Positions 36,851 through 44,951 of a DNA stretch of 64,000 nt are shown here, piece after piece. The stretch is from contig NZ_JAGGOT010000002.1 in NCBI RefSeq assembly GCF_018614195.1, positions 92,573 through 156,572 of the forward strand. Reading direction: 5' to 3'. Origin of the DNA: Streptomyces sp. ISL-43. Lineage in GTDB: Bacteria; Actinomycetota; Actinomycetes; Streptomycetales; Streptomycetaceae. The stretch's first letter is position 1. Each line of letters starts with the position of its first letter. The notes below the pieces were generated by a model that did not search any database, had not been told where the DNA came from, and saw only the letters and a program-made list of their open reading frames with translations. The translations under genes and the position numbers were made by a program.

Positions 36851-37894
36851 TTACGGCGTGGTCTTGACGGTGATCTTCTTGGCGATGATGTCGGCCTTGG
36901 CCTTCTCCACCGCGGCGATGACGTCCGCCATCTTCTTGTAATCGGGGTTGGAGTCGGCCAGGCCCACGCCGTTGGTGTCCAGGCCGTAGCGGACCTCGCC
37001 GCTCTCGGGCTTGCCGTCCTTGACCGACTTGATCAGGTTGTAGACGGACTGCGAGACCTGCTTGGTGACCGAGGTCAGGATGTGGTCCTTGTACTTCGCC
37101 AGACCGGCCTGGCTGTACTGGTCGGAGTCGACGCCGATGGCCCACTTGCCCTTGGCGGCGGCGGCCTCGATGGCACCGGAACCGGCCAGACCGGCGGCCG
37201 CGTAGACCACGTCGGCGCCCTGGTCGATCTGACCCTGCGCGGCGGCCTTGCCGAGGTCGGGCTTGGAGAAGCCGTCGTAGTTCGGCGGCTGGGTCAGGTA
37301 CTGGACCAGGACCTTGGCGTTCGGGTTGGTCTCCTTGACGCCCTGGACGTAGCCCGCCTCGAACTTCTTGATCAGCGGGGTCTCGACACCGCCGATGAAG
37401 CCGATCGTGCCGGTCTTGCTCACCTTGGCGGCGGCGACGCCGGCCAGGTAGGAGCCCTGCTCCTCGTCGAAGACCAGGTTGGCGATGTTCTTCGCGGTCA
37501 CCGAGGTGTCGTCGACGATGCCGAACGTGGTGTCCGGGAACTTCTCCGCGACCTTCTTGATGGCCGGGGCGTAGGCGAAGCCGACGCCGATGACCGGGTT
37601 GTTGCCCTTGCGGGCCAGCTCGGTGAGGCGCTGGACCTTGTCGGCCTCGCCCTCGCCATCGGTGGGCTCCGCCTCGGCGCCCTTGATCTGCAGATCCGTC
37701 TCGGCCTTCTTCAGGCCCTCATAAGCGGCGTCGTTGAACGACTGGTCTCCGCGACCGCCGACGTCGTACGCGATGGCAGCGCCGGCCTCCTTGGAGGAGG
37801 TGTCCGACGACTTCTTACCGCCACAGGCGGTGGCCGAGAGGGCCAGCGCCGCGGACGCGATGCCCACGGTGGCGATCCTGGTGATCCGGCGCAA
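36851..37894 (-). CDS. BMP-family nucleoside-binding lipoprotein
   Basis: A 347-residue lipoprotein. It starts at TTG 37894, seven bases after AAGGAG. Lipobox SATA/C is at residues ~21-24, and a Ser/Lys linker follows. The BMP (PnrA-like) binding domain runs from ~40 with DQSFNDAAYEGLKKAE, NIANLVFDEEQGSYLAGVAAA, GTIGFIGGVE and AIGVDSDQYSQAG. Family members bind purine and pyrimidine nucleosides. It is the substrate receptor of the importer and is transcribed alone, upstream of it, from an operator-bearing promoter. Confidence 0.9.
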   Translation of the reverse strand: MRRITRIATVGIASAALALSATACGGKKSSDTSSKEAGAAIAYDVGGRGDQSFNDAAYEGLKKAETDLQIKGAEAEPTDGEGEADKVQRLTELARKGNNPVIGVGFAYAPAIKKVAEKFPDTTFGIVDDTSVTAKNIANLVFDEEQGSYLAGVAAAKVSKTGTIGFIGGVETPLIKKFEAGYVQGVKETNPNAKVLVQYLTQPPNYDGFSKPDLGKAAAQGQIDQGADVVYAAAGLAGSGAIEAAAAKGKWAIGVDSDQYSQAGLAKYKDHILTSVTKQVSQSVYNLIKSVKDGKPESGEVRYGLDTNGVGLADSNPDYKKMADVIAAVEKAKADIIAKKITVKTTP

Positions 37895-37951
37895 GGGGAG
37901 GCTCCTTCAAAACCTGACCGAAGCGCCACGACCGGCGCTGGTTTCGCCGCG

Positions 37952-37979
37952 ATCGTAACGCGCGTAGATGTCAGTTAAA
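37952..37979 (-). promoter_or_regulatory. Promoter of the importer lipoprotein with an embedded operator
   Basis: On the minus strand, -35 TTTAAC (37979-37974) and -10 TACGAT (37957-37952) are 16 bp apart. The spacer holds a degenerate regulon operator TAACGCGCGTAG (37956-37967 on the plus strand), with an intact right arm and a weakened left arm. Confidence 0.6.
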
Positions 37980-38047
37980 GGCCCGTTCATGAGTCGTTAT
38001 CGGATCGTCGTGAACCAGACAGTGACCGGCCGGTAACTCCCGACTCG

Positions 38048-38072
38048 CCCAGCCCTTGCGTACCAAGGGCTG
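38048..38072 (-). terminator. Terminator after the M20 gene
   Basis: A 10-bp perfect stem (CCAGCCCTTG and complement) with a 5-base loop, about 40 bp after the M20 amidohydrolase stop. Confidence 0.75.
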
Positions 38073-38112
38073 GACGCTCCCGCCGGATCATCCGCCGATG
38101 CTGTAGGGATTT

Positions 38113-39390
38113 CTACGCCCCGGACGCCCCGGACGCCGCGGGCCTGGCGCGTCGCCCTTCGAGCGGCCTGCCGTCGAGCAGCACGGCGGCCGTGAAGAAT
38201 TCCACGCCGACCCCGATCGCGGCCTCGTCCACATCGAAGTCGCCCCGGTGCAGGTCGCGCTTGGCCGTGTCGCCGGGGGTACGGACCCCAAGGCGCGCCA
38301 TGGCTCCGGGCACGTGCTCCAGGTACCAGGAGAAGTCCTCGCCGCCGAGGCTCTGATCGGTGTCCTCGACCGAGTCGATGCCGCGCCGGGCGCTCATCGC
38401 CTCGCGCAGCAGTTCGGTGACCACCGGATCGTTGACGACCGGGGGGACCCCGCGGACGTAGGTGATCTCCGACTTGGCGCGGTGCATCGAGGCGATCTCG
38501 TCGATGACGGCGTGGATCTGGTCGGGGGCCTCGTGCCAGGAGTTCAGGTCCAGGCACCGAACGGTTCCGGACAGCTCCGCGTGCATCGGGATGACGTTGC
38601 AGGCGTGCCCGGCCTCGATCCGGCCCCAGGTGACCGACATGCCCGAACGGGCGTCCATCCGCCGGGCCAGGACGGCCGGCAGGTCGAGGGCGAGCCGGGC
38701 GGCCGCCGTCACGAGGTCGGTGGTCAGGTGCGGGCGGGCGGTGTGTCCGCCGGGGCCGCCGAGGGTGACCTCCAGCCGGTCGCAGGCCGAGGTGATGGGC
38801 CCGCTGCGCAGGCCGATGCGTCCGGCGTCGACGCGCGGGTCGCAGTGCACTGCGATGATCTTGCCGACGCCGTCCAGCACGCCGGAGTCGATGGCCTCGG
38901 TGGCGCCGCCCGGCAGGACCTCCTCGGCGGGCTGGAAGAGCAGCCGCACCGGCCGGGGCAGCAGCCCCTGGCGGTCGAGCTCCGCGAGGACGAGGCCGGC
39001 GCCGAGGACGACGGCGGTGTGCACGTCGTGGCCGCAGGCGTGGGCGCGGTCCGCAACCGTCGAGCGGTACGAGACGTGCGTCTTGGCATCCGGGATGGGC
39101 AGGGCGTCGATGTCCGCGCGCAGGGCCAGCATCGGCTGGACTCCGTCCCACGCTCCCACGTCGCAGATGAGCCCGGTGCCCGACTTCAGCACCTTCGGGC
39201 GCAGGCCCGCCTTCTCCAGCCGGGCCTTGATCGCCGCCGTGGTGCGGAACTCCTGGTGTCCTAGCTCGGGATGCATGTGCAAGTCCCGGCGGAAGGCGAT
39301 CAGTTCGGCACGCAGGTGGTCCGGAAGCTTGCCGGGCAGCTCGGGCCGGTCGGGCGCGGCGGGCTGGGCGGTCTGGGACTCGCGGGACAT
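38113..39390 (-). CDS. M20-family amidohydrolase
   Basis: A 425-residue metal hydrolase. Motifs: RRDLHMHPELGHQEF, then DIDALPI and HACGHDVHTAVVLGAG (metal His/Asp), FQPAEEVLPGGATEAI (catalytic Glu), and GPGGHTARPH in the dimerisation domain. It resembles hippurate, IAA-amino acid and N-acyl amino acid hydrolases. ATG 39390 is chosen for GGGTGA eight bases ahead; GTG 39402 is also in frame. No regulon operator precedes it. Substrate unknown. Confidence 0.85.
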   Translation of the reverse strand: MSRESQTAQPAAPDRPELPGKLPDHLRAELIAFRRDLHMHPELGHQEFRTTAAIKARLEKAGLRPKVLKSGTGLICDVGAWDGVQPMLALRADIDALPIPDAKTHVSYRSTVADRAHACGHDVHTAVVLGAGLVLAELDRQGLLPRPVRLLFQPAEEVLPGGATEAIDSGVLDGVGKIIAVHCDPRVDAGRIGLRSGPITSACDRLEVTLGGPGGHTARPHLTTDLVTAAARLALDLPAVLARRMDARSGMSVTWGRIEAGHACNVIPMHAELSGTVRCLDLNSWHEAPDQIHAVIDEIASMHRAKSEITYVRGVPPVVNDPVVTELLREAMSARRGIDSVEDTDQSLGGEDFSWYLEHVPGAMARLGVRTPGDTAKRDLHRGDFDVDEAAIGVGVEFFTAAVLLDGRPLEGRRARPAASGASGA

Positions 39391-39527
39391 CAACTGGTTC
39401 ACCCGTTTAAGGGTAGGCGCACCCGTGGGTCAACTGGCCGGAGATCACCAAAAGTTCATGCCGTTAGGGGAAAGAAACCCGGCCTCTGGACGCATGACCG
39501 GATGTGCGCGGGGGTAAACTCGCGCGC

Positions 39528-40673
39528 TCATCCGGCCGCCGGAGCCGCCTGAGCAGGAAGTCTCTGCACATCGCGGGCCGTGTCGGTGACTCCGGCGAGG
39601 AAACCGCGGGCCCGCTCCGAGGTGGACGGCGTGAGCCAGCCCGGATCGACATCGCATACGGCCACCGTGACGCCCGTGCCGGTCAGGGCGTACGGCAGCG
39701 TGTGGACGACCGTGGACGGAAAGCTGACGATCGTACGGCCGACCGGGCCCCGACGGGCGATCAGCTCCAGTGGCAGGTCCGGGCGTACGATCTCCAGCCC
39801 GGTGGCCTCGCTCAGCGCGCGCAGCTTCCCCGGGGACTCCCGGCGGTGCGCGAAGTAGCGGGTGGCACCGTGCTCCAGGGCCAGGGCGCGCACCGCGTCC
39901 AGATAGCGGTCCGGATCGACCACGCCGGTCTCCACCAGCGAGGTCCCGACCAGGTCGGTGCCCTTGGTCAGGCGCGGCGGGCCGAAACGGGCCCGGGTCC
40001 AGGCGAAGTCGTTGAGCCGTACGGTCATCGTGCCGTGCGCGGTGACCGGCATCGAGCTGAACACCTCGACGCGGCGGCCGGTGGCGGCGGCCGGGGTGAA
40101 CCTGCGCCGGGCGGTCGCCGAGACCGGCGCGTACGCCAGCTCGCGCAGCCGGCCCGGCAGTCCGCCGCCGCCGGCCCGGTGCCAGCGCACGAGGCGCTCG
40201 CCGCGGGCCGTACGGGCGACGAACTCCATGGTGGCGGTGCCGTCGTCCACGACGACGAGCTCCTCGGCACGGACCAGGGTGAGCAGGAGCTGCACGTAGC
40301 GGGAGAAGGGGTCCCCTATGACCACCCGCCGGGCCGCGCGCACGTCGCGCGCGAGCGCGGCGAGCGCCTTGACGGGCGCGAACCGGCCGCCGCGCGCCTC
40401 CTGCCACCGCACCTCGTGCCCCTCGTCCCGGGCCAGGGCCGCCATCCGGCGCAGCTGGCCCCGGGACATGGGGTCGGTGGGCGGGAGCACGACGATCCGG
40501 AGCCCCGCGACGTCGGGCCCGTCTCCGGCCGCGCGGCCGGTCCCCCGGTCGGGCTGGCTCGGGACGGCGGCGAGGAGCCCGCCGCGCCGCGCGTACGCCC
40601 ACTCCAGGACGTTGAGGAGCTGGACCGGACTTTCGACGAAAGCCAGGGTGGGGGTGGGGGCTGAGGGGGTCAC
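39528..40673 (-). CDS. Sialyltransferase-like (GT52-type) protein of the glycopolymer cluster
   Basis: A 381-residue protein from GTG 40673 with GAGGAG upstream. It shows the motif set of bacterial sialyltransferases: VVVDDGTATME (D/E-D/E-G motif) near residue 136, a basic YFAHRRESPGKL in the HP position near 270, and SFPSTVVHTLP (Ser motif) near 325. It would transfer a CMP-activated nonulosonic acid. It is the last gene of the minus-strand arm, 47 bp after the synthetase-synthase fusion gene. In S. coelicolor this region makes the wall polymer teichulosonic acid. Confidence 0.75.
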   Translation of the reverse strand: MTPSAPTPTLAFVESPVQLLNVLEWAYARRGGLLAAVPSQPDRGTGRAAGDGPDVAGLRIVVLPPTDPMSRGQLRRMAALARDEGHEVRWQEARGGRFAPVKALAALARDVRAARRVVIGDPFSRYVQLLLTLVRAEELVVVDDGTATMEFVARTARGERLVRWHRAGGGGLPGRLRELAYAPVSATARRRFTPAAATGRRVEVFSSMPVTAHGTMTVRLNDFAWTRARFGPPRLTKGTDLVGTSLVETGVVDPDRYLDAVRALALEHGATRYFAHRRESPGKLRALSEATGLEIVRPDLPLELIARRGPVGRTIVSFPSTVVHTLPYALTGTGVTVAVCDVDPGWLTPSTSERARGFLAGVTDTARDVQRLPAQAAPAAG

Positions 40674-40720
40674 CACGAACTCCTCGTCAGAGGGCGGAGG
40701 GGAACGGCGCGTCGGGGGCC

Positions 40721-42391
40721 TCACACGGTGGCGAGTTCGCCCTGTACGCGGCGCAGCTTCTTCATCGGGCCGAGCTCGGAGGCGTAGACCCGCTTGACGC
40801 CGTCGCCCAGCGCGGTCTCGATGGTGCGGATGTCGCGGACCAGGCGCGTCAGGCCGCCGGGCTCGACGGAGGCCGCCTGGTCGGAGCCCCACATCGCGCG
40901 GTCGAGGGTGATGTGGCGCTCGACGAAGGAGGCGCCGAGCGCGACGGCGGCCAGGGTGGTCTGCAGGCCCGTCTCGTGGCCGGAGTAGCCGATGGGGACG
41001 TTCGGGTACTCGTCCCGCAGGGTGTTGATGACCCGCAGGTTGAGCTCCTCGGCCTTGGCGGGGTACGTCGAAGTGGCGTGGCAGAGCAGGATGTTGTCGC
41101 TGCCGAGCACCTCCACCGCGTGCCGGATCTGCTTCGGGGTGGACATGCCGGTGGAGAGGACGACGGTGCGGCCGGTGGCGCGCAGGGCGCGCAGCAGCTC
41201 GTCGTCGGTCAGCGACGCGGAGGCCACCTTGTGGGCGGGGACGTCGAACTCCTCCAGGAAGGCGACGGCCCCGGTGTCCCACGGGGAGGCGAACCAGTCG
41301 ATGCCGCGCTTGGCGCAGTGCTCGTCGATGGCCCGGTACTCGGCCTCGCCGAACTCGACCTTGTGGCGGTAGTCGATGTAGGTCATCCGCCCCCAGGGGG
41401 TGTCGCGCTCGATGTCCCACTGGTCGCGCGGTGTGCAGATCTCCGGGGTGCGCTTCTGGAACTTCACGGCGTCGCAGCCGGCCTCGGCGGCGGCGTCGAT
41501 GAGGGCGAAGGCGTTGCCGAGGTCGCCGTTGTGGTTGATGCCGATCTCGCCGACGACGTAGACGGGGTGGCCGGGGCCGGCGGTGCGCGAGCCGAAGGCG
41601 CGGAGGCGGGGGGCGGGGGTGACCGTCATGGCAGGGCTGTCCTTCGGTGCGGGAGGAGAGGTGAGTACGGGTACGAGCGCGCGGGCGCGGGCCAGGTCGT
41701 GGGGGTCGTCGATCTCCAGCACCCGGGCGGGGTCGGTGGCGACGGGTACGGTCCGCCCGAAGAAGCGGTGGCGGGCGGTGCGGAAGCCGGCGGCGTTCAT
41801 GGCGTAGGCGGCGCCGGTCTCCAGCAGGTCCTGGGGACGGTCCTGGCGGCGGGGGCGGTACGAGGTGTCGTGGTTGACCCCGGCCCCGGAGCCGTCGGGG
41901 GACGTCCGCCAGAGGAAGCCGTGGAAGGGGGCCGCGGTGAGCGCGCAGTCGGCGGCGCCGGAGGCGACGGCGGCGGCGACCGACTCGACGTCGCAGGCGG
42001 TGACGAAGGGGCTGGTGCACTGGACGAGGAGGACCACGTCGACGGTGACCGAGTGCAGCTCCTCGAAGGCGTCGAGCGCGTGCAGCAGGGCGGCCTCGCT
42101 GGTGGCGGTGTCCCCGGAGATCCGGGCGGGCCGCCGCAGCACCACGGCCCCGGCTCCCCTGGCCGCGGCGCCGATCGCCTCGGAGTCGGTGGACACGAGG
42201 ACGTCGGTGACGCTGCCGGCCCCCAGGCAGGCCCGTACGGCCCGCACCACGAGCGGTACCCCGCCGACGTCGGCCAGGTTCTTCCCCGGCACCCCCTTGG
42301 AGCCCCCGCGGGCGGGGATCACCGCCAACACCCTTGGCGTGCACGGGCGTTCCGCGAGGGCGAGCCCGGCCCGTGCCGGGCGGGCGCTCAC
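40721..42391 (-). CDS. CMP-nonulosonate synthetase fused to nonulosonate synthase
   Basis: One uninterrupted 556-residue frame. GTG 42391 overlaps the upstream stop by 4 bases. Residues ~15-235 are a NeuA-type cytidylyltransferase (VIPARGGSKGVPGKNL, LVQCTSPFVTACDV, ending EIDDPHDLARARAL). After a ~30-residue linker, ~275-556 are a NeuB-type synthase (VVGEIGINHNGD, FASPWDT, LSTGMSTPK, CHATSTYPA, GYSGHETG, ERHITLDR). The usual C-terminal SAF domain is missing. An internal ATG at 41629 with AAGGA ten bases ahead could also give free synthase. It would make and activate a sialic, Kdn or related acid. Confidence 0.82.
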   Translation of the reverse strand: MSARPARAGLALAERPCTPRVLAVIPARGGSKGVPGKNLADVGGVPLVVRAVRACLGAGSVTDVLVSTDSEAIGAAARGAGAVVLRRPARISGDTATSEAALLHALDAFEELHSVTVDVVLLVQCTSPFVTACDVESVAAAVASGAADCALTAAPFHGFLWRTSPDGSGAGVNHDTSYRPRRQDRPQDLLETGAAYAMNAAGFRTARHRFFGRTVPVATDPARVLEIDDPHDLARARALVPVLTSPPAPKDSPAMTVTPAPRLRAFGSRTAGPGHPVYVVGEIGINHNGDLGNAFALIDAAAEAGCDAVKFQKRTPEICTPRDQWDIERDTPWGRMTYIDYRHKVEFGEAEYRAIDEHCAKRGIDWFASPWDTGAVAFLEEFDVPAHKVASASLTDDELLRALRATGRTVVLSTGMSTPKQIRHAVEVLGSDNILLCHATSTYPAKAEELNLRVINTLRDEYPNVPIGYSGHETGLQTTLAAVALGASFVERHITLDRAMWGSDQAASVEPGGLTRLVRDIRTIETALGDGVKRVYASELGPMKKLRRVQGELATV

Positions 42392-43728
42392 AGCTCCCCC
42401 AGGCGGCGGATCGCCGGAGCGACGCGCTGGACGCCGTGGCGGTAGGCCCCCCGGGCGGCTTCGCGCAGGTGGGCGCGGAGCCTTCGGCGCAGCCGCGACT
42501 CCTCCTTGTCCGGGCGGAGCGCTCCGGGCGACGGGCGTCCGTCGGGGCCGAGATGGTGCCGGGCCAGGATCCCGGGCAGGTAGCCGGGGGCGGTGGCCTG
42601 CGTGTAGTAGGGGGCGATGGGCGGGAGTCGATCGCGCCCGGACAGCTCCGACAGCTCCGAGAGGCGCGCCCGGGCGGCGGCGTAGGCGTCCCCGCCGGCG
42701 GTGTCCGGGCCAGGAGCCGCGGCGGGGTCCAGGGCGGGGGCCACGCCCTGTGCCGCCAGCCAGTCCGGGTCCCCCTTCGGCAACAGCCCCGCGTCGAGCT
42801 GGGTCCAGGAGGCCAGGCAGCCCGAGCCGAGGAAGTGGTGGTTGCCCAGGGTCTCGCGGACGCCGAGGTCGGTGAGGACGGCCGTCGGGATGCCGCGGTG
42901 CAGGGATTCCAGGGCGGCCGTGGAGGAGACGGTGACCAGCAGGTCCGTCGCGTCCAGGACCTCGCCCATGTTCCCGTACACCAGGCGGCAGTTGGCGGGC
43001 AGTCCGTCCGGCAGCCGCTGCGCCAGGCGCTGGTAGGGGAGCTCCTCCAGGTGGGTGGTGTGCTCCCCCGGGCGGCTGCGCAGTTTGACCAGCACCTCGC
43101 GCTCCGGGTGCAGCCTGGCGTGCTCCGCGGCCCGCCGCAGCAGGTACGAGCGGTCCGCGCGGGACTGCGGCACGGACGGCTGGACCGCGAAGACGACCCG
43201 GTGGGTCCGGTCGCCGACGGGCGAGTACGGCGCCCCGTCGAGGAACGGCAGCGCCGTCTCCACGACGGCGTCCGCGTCCGCCCCCACGCCCTCGTACACG
43301 GCGCGGAACCGCTTGGCGTCGTGGCGGGAGTTGGCGAGGACGAGGTCGGCCCCGTGCCGCAGCAGCAGCCCGTCGGCGAGCTTCTCGTACACGACGCCGA
43401 CGTAGCCGGTGACGAACACGGGGCGGGCGCCCGGCTCGGGCCACAGGGCGCGGGCCCCGTGCAGGACGGCCGCCACCGCGCCGCCGACCAGCGCGAGGAC
43501 GACCACGTCGTAGCGCTCGCGCTCCAGTTCCGCGAGGAACTCGGCGCAGGTCACCTCGGTGAGCCGGTCCGCCTGGACCCCGACCTCGCCGAGCTGGCGC
43601 GCGGTGGGCGTGGCCCGGCCGCGCAGCAGGTATCCGGTCAGGTGGGCGGAGCCGGGCTCCGGGGCGAGGCGGCGCGCGGTGAGCGCGCCCCATTTCCAAC
43701 GGGTGTCGGAATCGGCGAGTACGGCCAC
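42388..43728 (-). CDS. Glycopolymer-cluster glycosyltransferase-like protein
   Basis: A 446-residue protein starting about GTG 43728 (VAVLADSDTRWKWG). It has a GT-B-like plan: an N-terminal Rossmann half (residues 1-180) and a second half with VVFAVQPSVPQSRADR, VLVKLRSRPGEHTTH, YGNMGEVLDATDLLVTVSSTAALESLHRGIP and NHHFLGSGC. This matches proteins labelled DUF6716 in streptomycetes. The VTVSSTAALE stretch is like the Ser motif of capsule transferases. The exact start is uncertain. It heads the minus-strand arm and diverges from a GT2 gene. Confidence 0.7.
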   Translation of the reverse strand: MAVLADSDTRWKWGALTARRLAPEPGSAHLTGYLLRGRATPTARQLGEVGVQADRLTEVTCAEFLAELERERYDVVVLALVGGAVAAVLHGARALWPEPGARPVFVTGYVGVVYEKLADGLLLRHGADLVLANSRHDAKRFRAVYEGVGADADAVVETALPFLDGAPYSPVGDRTHRVVFAVQPSVPQSRADRSYLLRRAAEHARLHPEREVLVKLRSRPGEHTTHLEELPYQRLAQRLPDGLPANCRLVYGNMGEVLDATDLLVTVSSTAALESLHRGIPTAVLTDLGVRETLGNHHFLGSGCLASWTQLDAGLLPKGDPDWLAAQGVAPALDPAAAPGPDTAGGDAYAAARARLSELSELSGRDRLPPIAPYYTQATAPGYLPGILARHHLGPDGRPSPGALRPDKEESRLRRRLRAHLREAARGAYRHGVQRVAPAIRRLGEL

Positions 43729-43933
43729 ACGGAGGACGGCGCTTCGGTTCGCGCGGTTGCTTGCTGGCACGCGGCCGAAGCTATTCCGCCTTTTCGGTGA
43801 TCGGCCCAACGAGCGCACAACAGCGGATTAACAACGCGTCGACGAAATGCGAAAGCGTCCGGGTTAACGCGCCCGCCGCGCGTCGTTCACACGGAATACT
43901 CGCCCGGGCCACGGTGAATGACGAACGGCGCCC

Positions 43934-43939
43934 TAATGT
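43934..43939 (+). promoter_or_regulatory. Possible -10 element giving a leaderless GT2 transcript
   Basis: TAATGT lies seven bases before GTG 43947, where no ribosome site is seen. Transcription from this -10 would begin at or next to the start codon, as in leaderless actinobacterial mRNAs. Confidence 0.35.
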
Positions 43940-43946
43940 CTCGCGG

Positions 43947-44951
43947 GTGCTCAAGCTCTCAGTTGTCGTGCCGTTCTACAACGTGCAGACATACGCGCCG
44001 GATGCCCTGAAAAGTCTCGAACTCAACGCCCGGGGCGATTTCGAGTTCCTGCTCGTCGACGACGGCTCGACGGACGGGACGACCGCGCTCCTGGAGCGGG
44101 CGGCGCGCGAGCTGCCCGGCGCCGTACACCTCAGACACGAACGCAACGCCGGCCTGGCGACGGCCCGGAACACGGGCCTGGACGCGGCCCGCGGCGAGTA
44201 CATCGCCTTCCTGGACGGGGACGACTGGCTGGCGCCGGGCCACCTGGCCCGCACGCTCGCCGCCATCGAGGCCCTGAGCTGCGATTTCGTCCGTACCGAC
44301 CATGTCCGCTGCACGGGCAGGGCGCGCAGCGTGCAGCGCGTCCCCTACGGCCCGGAGTCGGTCGTGGCCGATCCGCGCACCGGGATCCTGCCCGCCGGCC
44401 GCACGACCTCGGTGGACTATCCGTACGCCTGGGCGGGGATGTACCACCGGCGGCTGCTGGACCGCGGGCTGCTGCACTTCACGGACGGTCTGCGGACGGC
44501 GGAGGACCGGCCGTGGATCTGGCGGCTGCACCGGGAGGCGGAGTCCTTCGCGCCGGTCGGGCTGCCCGGGATCTTCTACCGCCAGGGAGTTTCCACCTCG
44601 CTGACACAAATCGGGGACGAGCGCCGGCTCGATTTCGTTCACGCATTCGACCAGGTGCTGGCGGAAACGGCTGCCGACCGGGAATTCGATCTCCTTCTCC
44701 CGAAAGCCGTTCGAACATATTGCGCGATCATCGCGCATCACGTCGGGTCCATCGAAAGGTTCCAACCGGCCGTGGCCAAGAAACTCCGTTCGATGAGCGC
44801 GGCCGCGCTCGGCCGAATGCCGCAGGACGTCCTGGACCATGCCCTGGACTCGATGGACGCCGACCGCGCCACCCTGCTCCGCCGGCTGCGCCGCCGCGCT
44901 TCCGGCGCCTCCGCCGCCCCCGTGGCGACCCCCGCCGGGGTGAGGGCATGA
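43947..44951 (+). CDS. GT2-family glycosyltransferase
   Basis: A 334-residue GT-A enzyme from GTG 43947. Motifs: LSVVVPFYNVQTY (strand 1), LLVDDGSTDGTT, RNAGLATARNTGLDAARGEYIAFLDGDDWL (across ~70-98, with DGDD the metal motif) and an acceptor-side TAEDRPWIW with ED at the catalytic place. A basic C-terminal tail follows. No membrane helix. It probably adds a sugar to the growing wall polymer. Its stop overlaps the ATG of the next gene (ATGA). Confidence 0.88.
   Translation: MLKLSVVVPFYNVQTYAPDALKSLELNARGDFEFLLVDDGSTDGTTALLERAARELPGAVHLRHERNAGLATARNTGLDAARGEYIAFLDGDDWLAPGHLARTLAAIEALSCDFVRTDHVRCTGRARSVQRVPYGPESVVADPRTGILPAGRTTSVDYPYAWAGMYHRRLLDRGLLHFTDGLRTAEDRPWIWRLHREAESFAPVGLPGIFYRQGVSTSLTQIGDERRLDFVHAFDQVLAETAADREFDLLLPKAVRTYCAIIAHHVGSIERFQPAVAKKLRSMSAAALGRMPQDVLDHALDSMDADRATLLRRLRRRASGASAAPVATPAGVRA

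Noticed and set aside
40721..41629. Annotating the nonulosonate synthase as a separate gene only
   Set aside because: No stop codon separates it from the upstream cytidylyltransferase, so a single fused frame is the direct reading; internal initiation is kept as a possibility.
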